In this document: positions 1 to 7,092 of the stretch, in pieces | How positions within the stretch are numbered: position 1 is the first letter of the stretch | How the letters are laid out: each line of letters starts with the position of its first letter | DNA from: Cristatella mucedo | Taxonomy: Eukaryota; Bryozoa; Phylactolaemata; Cristatellidae | Assembly: GCA_009760855.2 (NCBI GenBank) | Contig: WPIO01000088.1 | Coordinates: forward strand, 835,001-845,000 | DNA length: 10,000 bases | Direction of reading: 5' to 3' | The notes under the pieces: generated by a model | Told to the model about the DNA's origin: nothing | Database searches by the model: none | The model's input: the letters and a program-made list of their open reading frames with translations, nothing else | Made by a program: the position numbers and the translations under genes

Positions 1-30
1 ACCAGAGGTGTGGTGCCACAGCCAACTTAC

Positions 31-162
31 ATCGTCGTCATCATCCTCCATCATCTCGGCAGTCCTCTTAACTGGGCTACACGAAGGCTGCTGCTGCTGC
101 CGGTGGCCGAGGCTGCGGCTATCGGCTCGTGCCACCGGCAGCCGCTGCGTCTCATTGGCTCT
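31..162 (-). CDS. MBIP: MBIP exon 5, basic/acidic region before missing C-terminus
   Basis: 44 codons in phase 0 on both sides. The acceptor is GATGCGTTGCAG with a CTAAC branch-point-like element about 24 bases upstream, and the donor is GAC GAT|GTAAGT. It begins [16 protein letters not shown], contains QQQQ, then [16 protein letters not shown]. The SPVKR part is placed like human FSGKRRKV just before the final YSLAELDEKISALK zipper, which would be in the next exon outside the window. An alternative phase-0 acceptor exists at the last CAG of the CAG repeat, giving a shorter exon starting PSCSPVKR. The exon is inferred from phase, splice sites and position more than from strong homology. Confidence 0.62.
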
Positions 163-1005
163 CTGCAACGCATCGGATCCAGTTAGCAGCAGGCCATGCC
201 ACCCACGCTGCCCACGACATCGCAAGCTCAGCCATGCGTCGCTGGTGCTCCGAGGGGCGGCAGCGCCTCGAAGCACCGCGTCCAGCAGTGCGCGGTGGCA
301 AACGAACGGACAAACGGACTGGCTGCTCTCAGTGGCACTCGTTGCAGCCATCGCTTCAGACCGGCTAATCTGCGCCAACCGTTCGTGCTGAGCGCAAGCA
401 CCGCCCGCCGCCGCCACCGCCGGCCTTCTGCCATGCAAGAGCCTGCGAGCCAGTGCGTAATGGTGAGAGCGGCCGCGCCAGCGAGCGTGGCGGCTCGGCT
501 GCACTCACGATGCCGGGCAGCCCAGGGAGATGCACGCACCGTGCCATGTGAACAACGACAACAACACTGTCACCCAGCATGGTGACACACACAAACACCA
601 TATAAGGAAAAGCGGCCGTCATCATCGAAGCGTGCCGTGCCAATACCGGTGTACCAATACCGAATGCGGTGCAGGACGAGACCATGGAGGTGAGCCTCCG
701 CCCCCACTGCAGTGCCGTCAACACGACCGGCCTAGGCCGGTGATAAACTGCGGTAAAATGAATTTCGAAAAACTTACCTTTGCTCGATCAAGCAAGATAT
801 CGCTCGGTGGAGAGAGAAAATCGAGCACAAACTATAGTATCTTGTGTGCGCACGCACTCGGAGCCAACGTTCGACACCAAATAGGTGAGGTACTTCCTCA
901 AAGGACATGCATGGGGCACACACGATCGCACACAAGCAAACAGCTCCCATCGCTTGGCACACTTTCCGGCGGCCGGCAGCAGCCAGGTCCGGCCGGTTTT
1001 CATAC

Positions 1006-1092
<87 letters not shown>

Positions 1093-4000
1093 GTCGCTCT
1101 CATTGGTCTCATGCAACTTCCGGGGGAATCGTTTGAGCCAAGCAGGCCTCGGCCACTCGGTCCGACGGGAACAGGAGAGAGGGGGAATCGTCGCCGCCGC
1201 TCCGCCCCCACGAGTGCTCAGTGCGGCGGGCACGTGCGCAACCTACCCATAACGATGAGCCAGAGGTGGCAACTGCCGCAGCTGCCGCCGAGACGCAAGG
1301 CGCATACTCGGGAGAGATGCTCTCGAGGAACAGTATCCGGTCCTCCAGCTGCCTGATGCGCGCCAGAACGCCTGAGGTGAGGCCAATGCCGGATGCAGTT
1401 GTATGCCCGTCCGTTCTCCGTACCACGCCAGCTGCAACCGGAGGTACGAAAGAGACGGCTACGAGAGCCGCCGCGAACACGTGACGAGTGTGGCAGCAGA
1501 GAGAGAGAGACACAGAGAGAGGGGGAGAAGGAGAGAGAGAAGAGAAAAGAGAGAGGGGGAGAAAGAGAGAGAGAGACAGAGACAGAGAGAGAGAGAGAGA
1601 GACAGAGACAGGGGACAGAGACAGAGAGACAGAGACAAAAAGAGAGACGGGTAGAGAGAGACAACGACAGAGAGTGAGACAGAGAGGGGGACAGAGAGAC
1701 AGATAGAGACAGACATAAAGAAACAGAGAGACACACGAAAAGGGACACAGACAGACAGAGAGACACGGACAGAGATACACGGAGGAAGAGAGAGAGACAG
1801 ACAATCAGAGAGGGAGAGAGGGAGGGGAGAGAGAGAGAGCGAGGGGAGAGAAAGAGAGGAAGCAATAAAGTGAGAATGAGGTACGACAAATAAATCATCG
1901 ACCAACCGAAACAAACGAAATCGCATGCAGCTTCTCAGGACTACGGCTGACACGAAGCACTTTTAAAGGCCGCTGGACTAGCTCTGACGCCGCCGCAGGG
2001 CGCCGACACAGCAAGCTATCGGTATAACATCGGGCTACGCTCGGTTAGGCAGGCGGGCATGCCGGCGAAGTCACCTGCCGGATGCTGCTGCTGCTGAGGC
2101 GGTCGCTGGAGGCCAAGGTGAGCCTCCATGTTGCTCAGCCGCTCGTCGATCCCATAGTTCAGCTCGGAACGGCTGCAGCCGCTGCTCGTCAGCTGCCGAG
2201 GAGCGGCGGCAGCGCCGCTCGACGACGAGGCCGTCTGCGGGCCGTCCTTGTTCGTCACTCGCGACACTGAAAGTGCGAAAAAGAGGAAGCAGCTCGCTCT
2301 ACGCTATATATCTATGCCTGCAACAAAGGGGCGGGTTCTCACCACCACCTCCTCCTCCCTCCCCCCCACTGCATAAAGTAGCCGCGGACAGGAATAATAA
2401 CAATAATGCACTTGATAAAGCGCCCTCAGAGAACTCAATCTCTCTCTAGGCTCTTTACATTTGCTGCAAAGGAACCGCGATCGAATGGTGAGTGGTACCG
2501 TGCTTGATAAATAGCATGAATAACATGATTAGGGGTGGTGACATGCACAGGGTCAGCGTGTGTGTGAAGCAGGAGAGTTTTGTATAGCGCACTCACAGCC
2601 TAAGCGGCTTTCGGTAAGCATTCGGTGGCCAATAGACTTCGTCTAGTTCACCAGCCTCAAGTTGCAGCCCAGCTTTCAAGTTTTAACTCTTTTAATTAGC
2701 ATCGCCGTTGCTTCGAATACAACACTGGATATGCGTCCAATTTTCGCTGCACCAACACTGAAAGGACCTTGACCTTGAAGAGACATTGACCCGATTTGCA
2801 AAGCCACACGTCGTGGCTGATCAATGCTTAGTGGGGGGGGGGAGGGAGGGGCGACTGCAAGACTCGTTCGTTGCGCACCAAAAACTGGGCAAATGCTTTC
2901 AGACCAAGTAAAGAATAGCATGTGTGCACGGCCGCAGCAACAGCTGGGCACACGTGGCAATTTAGAATTAGCTCTCAAGCACGCTTCAAATGGCAAACAC
3001 TTTCTTTGGGTCGTTCTCGGTTATTTTCACAGTCATAATAATAATGAAATAATAATAATAATAATGATGAAACTTGCATAGCACCCTGAAAGAAATCTAT
3101 CAAGACGATTAACATCCGGCAGGAAGGAAGCATGCCAATTGGTTAATGACAACAGTGCACAAACAATGCACAACGTCAGCATGTATAAATGCAGGGAGTA
3201 TTTTTCACGAGAACAGAGCAAACACATCTTGCTAGCACCACAGTGTGGGTTTTAAACTTCTCTTTAAATATCACCAGAACGTCGGTGGATGTCGCAAAGT
3301 CAGTCGAGAGAGAGCTCCAGGCTTTGGGTGCATACGAACTGAAGGCATGGTCTCCAAAGGATTTGAAGTTGGTTAGAGACATAGTAATGATAATAATACA
3401 TTGGATAAAGCGCCCTCAGAGAACTTAATCTCTTTCTAAGCACTTTACAATTGCTGCAAAGGAAGCATGATCGAATGTTTAGTGGTCGCATGCTGAATAA
3501 ACAACAAGAATAACATGGTTAGGGGTGACATACCAAGGGTCAGCATGCAAGTGTGGTTAGTGGCAGCATGCAACAGTCTCAGCATGCATAAGCACGTAAA
3601 GGACGAATCACAAGGACCCACTAAATGCTGTCATCTGTTCCGATTTGTTCCTGACCTTCGACTCAGAAGATCAACTGGACCGAGACAACTGGTGCAAGTG
3701 ATTCCATCCATTACTGGGCACAAAAGGGTTCATGCGATTGTAAAAGCCAAAGGTCGCCAAGAGACTGAACAAAAGCAAACCCGAAAGTCGGCTGATCGCC
3801 ATTGCTGCTCGACAGTGACCTCTAATGTAATGCATCTCAGTCTGTAACTCAACAAAGCCATAAAGACTAGGTGGGTGTTACGTAGAACAGTTTTGTATAG
3901 CGGGCTCACAGCCCAAGGGGCTTTCGGTACGCATTCGGTAGCCAACAGACATTGTCTCACGAAACAAAGGGAAAGTCGGAAGCATAGCAGAGTCAGGAGA

Positions 4001-6527
4001 GCAGTTGAGGTAGTGAGTAGCATGGAAGTAGCAGCTCAGGACCGCTGAAAAGGAGCCATAGTCGGCAGCAGAAGAGTAGTTGTCGTTTCGTAAGAATTGT
4101 GGCAGCAAGTTCCACAGCCTAGGACTTGCAGAGCTAAAGCTTCTGTCGCCAACGTTCTTTAAGCAGAGGAATGGAACAGCTAATTTATTGTCCACACAGG
4201 ACCCGAGGGCGTGAGGAGGCTGAAACTGGTACAGCAGTTCAGCTACGTACGAAGGAGCCAAGCCGTGGCTGGCCTTGCAGGCTAGCGTAAGAACTTTGCT
4301 CTGTATCCGTCGCTCAACCGGCATCCATCCTAGCTCTTTTAGCAAAGGAGACACGTGCTCAAACCTCTGGGACTTGAAGACCAGCGTTGCAGCCATATTC
4401 ACAGTCAGCTGCAGTGGCCTAGTTGCTTTCTTTGGTAGCCCAGCCAAAAGAGAATTACAATGATCAAGCCGAGACAGAACTAAGACCTGATCTTGCCAGC
4501 CCTCTGATCTTGCCTGGTTTCTCATTTTTTGTTGATGCCATAAGAGCACACACACACAAACGCCCACTCGCGAGCACACACACACAAACGCACACACGGA
4601 CACACACACACACACACTAAGGTAATATGAATTGTGCAGGCGTTGGACATAAATTTTTAACAATTCGATTTCCTGGCCGAGCAGCAAGCATTGAGGAGCT
4701 TCAAGCCCCGATGCCACCAACACCCGAGGGGGCATAACTCCTGCTCGAACGCCTCACCTTTAAGGCGGCTCTTGCAGCCACCCGGGGCGAGCGCCACGTG
4801 CACGGCATCGACGCGAGCGCAGCTGCCGCAGGCGCCGTCGTCATCGACGTCATCCGTGTCGTCGCCGACGTCGTCGTCGATGCGACCGCAGTACAGCCGA
4901 CGGTTGTGCTCGTTAATGGCGGCACGCTTTCGCTGTGCGAACGCCTCGATCCGGCGATACACCTGCAGACAGCAAGCAGGCTAGTGAGACGGAGAGAGCA
5001 AGAACGCAGACACATCCTTGCCGAAGCGTCAAACGTCTGTCCGGCTGCTGACGGTAGAAAAAACCAGTGGCACGTCGTCAGGCAGAATCCGAGACGTCTA
5101 CGAGCAGGCTGCGGTAAGACGAAGAGCAGAGAGGATGCCATCTCGCGGGCTCTCACAAAGCTAGCCGGTTTTGTAAAAAAAATACGTTAATATTAATATA
5201 AAATATATAAATTAATTTAATTAAATTAATATATACACATATATATTTTAGCTTATTTAACCGCCTCATTTGTATTGGCGGCAAAAGACCCTCGACGGCT
5301 ATCACCATCGCCGGCTTGCAGTTATGGTATCGCCCACAGCAAGATTCGAAACCACCACTTCAATCGTGAAGTGCTAGAACCTAGCCTTCGGGAGCCATCC
5401 TTGTCGAGGCAGAGCTCTGCCGCCAAACTTGGCTGTCATGAACATCGCAACTGTCAAACTGCACTCTGCTTCTCGCTGCTGGCTCCCCAGCGGCAAGCCG
5501 TGCATCGACTCACAGGTTTTGCCACTCACCTTTTTAGCATCCTTTGATTTGCTTGCTGCCTGCCTATCCAAAACTTTTACCTAATCAGGTCTCTCGTCGC
5601 ACGTTCAGGCACGTTACCTCTAGTCACTCGGCGACTATTGATTGATTTATTGATCGAGTATCACGTGCACTCAACCTCGAATGCTAATGCGAGCATGCCT
5701 TCGATATGCCTGCACCCAAAGCCAGGGACTCACCACTGACTGACGTCATGGCATACCCTGAATTAAAGACATACAAAAAGAAGCTGTAAAAGCAGCCCAC
5801 CTGCAACTCGCAGTATTTGTTTTGTTTTCGTGAATTCGTCATTTGCATGCATATACAAACTGACCTTGCGAATGCTATCCACTAATCACTAACCTTGAAA
5901 GCTATCACTAATCCGATTGACATGCTCTCTTACCAGCGTAAATAAAGGTGCCCAGAAAAAGATTAAGCTCTCTAGCCGTGCCACACACACATGCATACAC
6001 GCGCGCGCGCGCGCACACACACACACACACACACGCGCGGGCACGCGCGCACGCACGCAAGTACTCACTACCGATTTTATTTAACTGCTCGGGCATTTCT
6101 TGTTCGGGTGTTTGACATCCAGAGTTCGCTAGCTTTAGAAGACACCGCCTTCGACAAACAAGGCAGCACAGTCGGCGATGGGCTTCCGTGACCGCCACCA
6201 CAACTCTCCCCCCCCCACACACACACACACAAAGGGGGCCGCCCGTAGTCTGAGAGGGCATTTGCGAGCCACTTCCGGAGCGCGAGTCGCGCAGCCGTCG
6301 CTCGAGAGTGCGAACGCGCGCGCGAGGAAAGGCGCACGCGCGCGCGCGTCGAGCGACGGCTACTCGCCAGCGAGCGAACCGATCCCGTCAGTCAGAGCAT
6401 CCGGCGGGAAGAGCTGCCGCTTATCGCAGGCGAGCGCGGCCGGGTAACTCACCTCGGCGCTCGAAGCCTTTATCTGCACCATGCTACCGTCACTGGGCGC
6501 TGCGGCGCCGCTAGCGCACTCCGCCAT
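31..6527 (-). CDS. MBIP: MBIP orthologue, five exons, 3' end beyond window
   Basis: Spliced minus-strand gene; the segments are 6453-6527, 4758-4962, 2075-2266, 1247-1371 and 31-162, listed separately. The product resembles MAP3K12-binding inhibitory protein 1, a nuclear scaffold subunit of the ATAC histone acetyltransferase complex that also binds and inhibits the kinase MAP3K12 (DLK). Collinear blocks shared with human MBIP, as I remember it, are VQIKA..AE, RRI.AF..RK..IN, SCAR.DA, K.....KVSRV.N..GPQT, ERL.N.EAHL.LQ and RI..LED.IL.LE.ISPEY. All four junctions keep phase (0, 1, 1, 0), and two rebuild a conserved residue (Val in KVSRV and Gly before VLARI). The 243 codons compare with about 344 residues in human: the long vertebrate N-terminal part is absent, and about 35-40 C-terminal residues should lie beyond base 31. 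Identification rests on recalled homology, not a search. Confidence 0.85.
163..1246 (-). other. MBIP intron 4
   Basis: Intron between exons 4 and 5, with donor GTAGGT and acceptor TTGCAG. Apart from the CTGT/CT microsatellite at 1005-1099 I see no recognisable element. The open frames here are GC-rich or repeat-driven chance frames. Confidence 0.6.
1005..1099. repeat. Compound (CTGT)n(CT)n microsatellite
   Basis: About seven CTGT units pass into CTCTGT units and then a pure CT run of about 28 bases, ending in CTGTCTCTGTCGCTCTC. It lies in MBIP intron 4, where the transcript carries the GA/GACA-rich complement. Confidence 0.95.
1247..1371 (-). CDS. MBIP: MBIP exon 4, second zipper segment (ISPEY)
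   Basis: Acceptor CCTCACCTCAG and donor TTATGG|GTAGGT; 2+123 bases. The translation [20 protein letters not shown] followed by EY matches human IYQRIKKLEDKILELEGISPEY nearly position by position, including the heptad hydrophobics expected of a coiled coil. After APCVS there is an Ala-rich run and a Ser/Gly tail of low complexity. The donor leaves phase 0. The low-complexity end means the true donor could be a few codons earlier, but GTAGGT is the only good consensus seen there. Confidence 0.87.
1498..1862. repeat. Long GA/GACA-rich polypurine tract
   Basis: About 365 bases made almost entirely of GAGA, ACAGAG and GGGGA units, interrupted irregularly. It fills over half of MBIP intron 3. In the MBIP transcript it is a long CU-rich tract ending about 127 bases upstream of the exon 4 acceptor. 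The long frames across it on both strands are artefacts of the repeat. Confidence 0.95.
2075..2266 (-). CDS. MBIP: MBIP exon 3, VSRV/GPQT motif and first zipper segment
   Basis: The acceptor has a clear pyrimidine tract (CTTCCTCTTTTTCGCACTTTCAG) and the donor is GGCAG|GTGACT; the exon is 2+189+1 bases. It reads [13 protein letters not shown], the counterpart of human SRVVNTYGPQT, then a low-complexity Ser/Ala linker, then [16 protein letters not shown] (human AVEERLQNIEAHLRLQ). It ends in a Pro/Gln-rich stretch ([10 protein letters not shown]). The ERL..MEAHL part fits the first of the leucine-zipper-like coiled segments of the family. The phase-1 exit joins GC of exon 4 to make Gly. Confidence 0.87.
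2392..2645 (-). mobile_element. L2/CR1-like retrotransposon copy A, 3' UTR fragment
   Basis: On the minus strand this is a 5'-truncated 3' end with an ATT-type tail (AATAATAACAATAAT on the plus strand). It aligns closely to copy B (3383-4486) over two blocks. The first covers AAGCGCCCTCAGAGAACT through the GGGTCAGC motif (about 2415-2560). The second covers TTTTGTATAGCG through the ATTCGGT motif (about 2579-2643). Copy A lacks about 330 bases that copy B has between the blocks. It is non-coding and sense-oriented within MBIP intron 2. Confidence 0.75.
2646..3033. other. MBIP intron 2 spacer
   Basis: Sequence between retrotransposon copies A and the older copy. It contains a G-rich run at 2833-2851 and no other recognisable feature. 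The short open frames here show no family resemblance. Confidence 0.5.
3034..3382 (-). mobile_element. L2/CR1-like retrotransposon, older copy: RT C-terminus, 3' UTR and ATT tail
   Basis: Minus strand. Codons from 3382 down to about 3230 read [20 protein letters not shown] followed by WSSLS, then FKEKFKTH. This is the conserved C-terminal signature of L2/CR1-type reverse transcriptase ORFs (GDRAFS.AAP.LWN.LP ... FK..LKTHLF). A short 3' UTR follows, including a degraded TATAGCGCC-like motif at 3072-3082, then an AAT-rich tail (3034-3070 on the plus strand). It is severely 5' truncated and cannot be functional. The upstream end coincides with the tail of the next copy. Confidence 0.7.
3383..4486 (-). 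mobile_element. L2/CR1-like retrotransposon copy B: RT C-terminal fragment plus 3' UTR
   Basis: Minus strand. From about 4486 to 4080 the frame reads [20 protein letters not shown], then [61 protein letters not shown]. This is the standard end of L2/CR1 reverse transcriptases ([52 protein letters not shown]). The frame stays open to about 3878 and a 3' UTR of about 500 bases ends in an ATT-type tail at 3383-3399. The 5' part, including the catalytic YADD region, is missing, so the copy is dead on arrival. It lies in MBIP intron 2, sense to the host gene. Confidence 0.85.
4487..4757. other. Intron 2 segment with CA microsatellite
   Basis: Between the truncated end of retrotransposon copy B and the exon 2 donor. 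It holds the CA repeat at 4546-4618. The remaining sequence matches nothing I recognise. Confidence 0.5.
4546..4618. repeat. Interrupted (CA)n microsatellite
   Basis: Blocks of ACACAC separated by AACGC and similar interruptions, ending in a CA run of about 18 bases. It produces the Cys/Val-rich frame seen on the minus strand just before the reverse transcriptase fragment; that part is not protein. Confidence 0.95.
4758..4962 (-). CDS. MBIP: MBIP exon 2, conserved core with acidic insert
   Basis: Bounded by acceptor TTGCTGTCTGCAG and donor AAAG|GTGAGG; 68 codons plus one base. It opens with [20 protein letters not shown], matching the human DRRISAFIERKQAEINENN segment. It then reaches a cysteine (RRLYCG, human REFCN) and [12 protein letters not shown] (human SCARTDAIFTPY), and ends CKSRLK (human FKSHVK). 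Between the two conserved cysteine motifs is an Asp-rich stretch of roughly 17 residues, longer than the corresponding human segment. It is encoded by GAC/GTC-like triplets and looks like a trinucleotide-driven expansion. The final G combines with TG of exon 3 to give the conserved Val. Confidence 0.87.
5171..5260. repeat. AT-rich low-complexity block with 20-bp palindrome
   Basis: Nearly pure A/T in an otherwise balanced to GC-rich intron. Bases 5211-5230 (ATTAATTTAATTAAATTAAT) are a perfect palindrome, which extends imperfectly to about 28 bases. Confidence 0.85.
5261..5981. other. MBIP intron 1 unique sequence
   Basis: About 720 bases without recognisable coding sequence or repeat family. 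One exon-like segment at 5530-5580 has a good minus-strand donor but a poor acceptor; see rejected items. Confidence 0.5.
5982..6059. repeat. Compound CA / CG microsatellite
   Basis: A CACACA block, a GCGCGC run of about 16 bases, a CA run of about 22 bases, then GCGCGGGCACGCGCGCACGC. Alternating purine-pyrimidine sequence of this kind can adopt Z-DNA. Confidence 0.95.
6208..6231. repeat. Poly-C / CA simple repeat
   Basis: Nine C followed by about seven CA units and AAAGGGGG. Simple repeat within MBIP intron 1. Confidence 0.9.
6271..6342. promoter_or_regulatory. ETS and NRF1-like motifs just inside MBIP intron 1
   Basis: ACTTCCGG at 6271-6278 is a perfect inverted ETS core. GGCGCACGCGCG at 6331-6342 differs from the NRF1 palindrome consensus by one base. 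The surrounding sequence is rich in CGCG, so the second motif could be a by-product of base composition. Confidence 0.3.
6453..6527 (-). CDS. MBIP: MBIP exon 1 (start codon exon)
   Basis: Encodes 25 residues, beginning [15 protein letters not shown] and ending [10 protein letters not shown], followed by a strong donor GAG|GTGAGT in phase 0. The ATG lies in a good context (GCCATGG). The last ten residues match the VVQIKAGKAE stretch of human MBIP, and joining to exon 2 preserves the exact spacing to the conserved RRI motif, which is the main support. A second in-frame ATG at codon 16 could be the real start. Because the exon sits at the edge of the CpG-rich promoter zone I take it as the first coding exon, but a further 5' coding exon encoding the vertebrate-type N-terminus cannot be excluded. 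Confidence 0.75.
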
Positions 6528-7007
6528 GGCTAAAAGCGAAGAGCCGTCAACCGGAAATCTGCGTGGACAAGAGGCGCCCCCTTAGCCTGCGGGATTCCGG
6601 AAGCGCCGGCACCCAGCCTGCCGGGGCGGGGTGCATCCCTCTGCCTGTCTGCCGCATTCCTCCGCGGTCGATTTGACCGGAGAAAAACAGTTGACCAGAT
6701 AGAGCTGAGACTATTAACAGCATCTGAAGTGACGGAACTGATAGCGCTGATCCGTCCTCTGCTGCCGGCCGTCGAAACGCGGTCCGCGCGTAAGCGCAGC
6801 CTCGCGGCGGCGGCGGCGCCGCCGCCTGGACCACCGGGCACTCGGCGGACGGATATTGTTTATGGGCGCGACGCGCCGCCGCATTTAGTCCCGCCGGCGC
6901 CGCCCACTGCTCGCTCGCCTGGCGGCGACGGGATTGCCTGCGCCGGGCATCGTCGGCAGTTGCAGCGCCAGCAGCAGCCGGACGGCCGGCAGCGCTCTGC
7001 AGATTAA
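6528..7007. promoter_or_regulatory. Head-to-head (bidirectional) CpG-rich promoter region
   Basis: The 480 bases separate the MBIP start codon (minus, 6527) from the signal-peptide exon start (plus, 7008), so both 5' UTRs and core promoters should lie here. The stretch is dense in CpG and has no obvious TATA box. ETS/GABP-type sites are visible: CCGGAAAT at 6551-6558 and CCGGAAGC at 6597-6604. These motifs are typical of TATA-less shared promoters. Transcription starts are not determinable from sequence. Confidence 0.5.
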
Positions 7008-7092
7008 ATGGCGCGCGGTCCGCAGCAGCGGCTGCAGCAGACGACGCCCTCGCCGGCTCGCGCCTTGGTCGTCGTCGCCCTCGGCCTGATAG
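7008..7092 (+). CDS. First coding exon of an unidentified secreted or membrane protein gene
   Basis: An ATG directly preceded by an in-frame TAA opens a 28-codon frame plus one base, ending at a strong donor GATAG|GTGAGTGCG. The peptide has a signal-peptide layout: a basic, polar N-region (MARGPQQRLQQTTPSPAR), then a hydrophobic core (ALVVVALGLI). The mature protein would begin in the next exon, entered in phase 1. A single signal-peptide exon followed by a long GC-rich first intron is common for animal secreted proteins and receptors. No downstream exon could be recognised in the remaining 2.9 kb, so the product cannot be named. Confidence 0.55.

Noticed and set aside
530-1252. Long plus-strand frame of 240 codons
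   Set aside because: Its length comes from the CTGT/CT microsatellite and GC-rich flanks; it covers an MBIP intron on the opposite strand and resembles no family.
1109-1953. Ser/Leu/Cys-rich minus-strand frames of 160-230 codons
   Set aside because: They are translations of the GA/CT-rich tract. Only the 1247-1371 part in one frame is coding, as MBIP exon 4.
5530-5580. 51-base exon-like segment on the minus strand (donor AAAAAG|GTGAGT, phase 0 both ends, [17 protein letters not shown]) between MBIP exons 1 and 2
   Set aside because: The acceptor GATTAG lacks a pyrimidine tract, and including it would break the exact spacing between VQIKA..AE and RRI that direct exon 1-2 joining preserves. 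A rare cassette exon cannot be ruled out.
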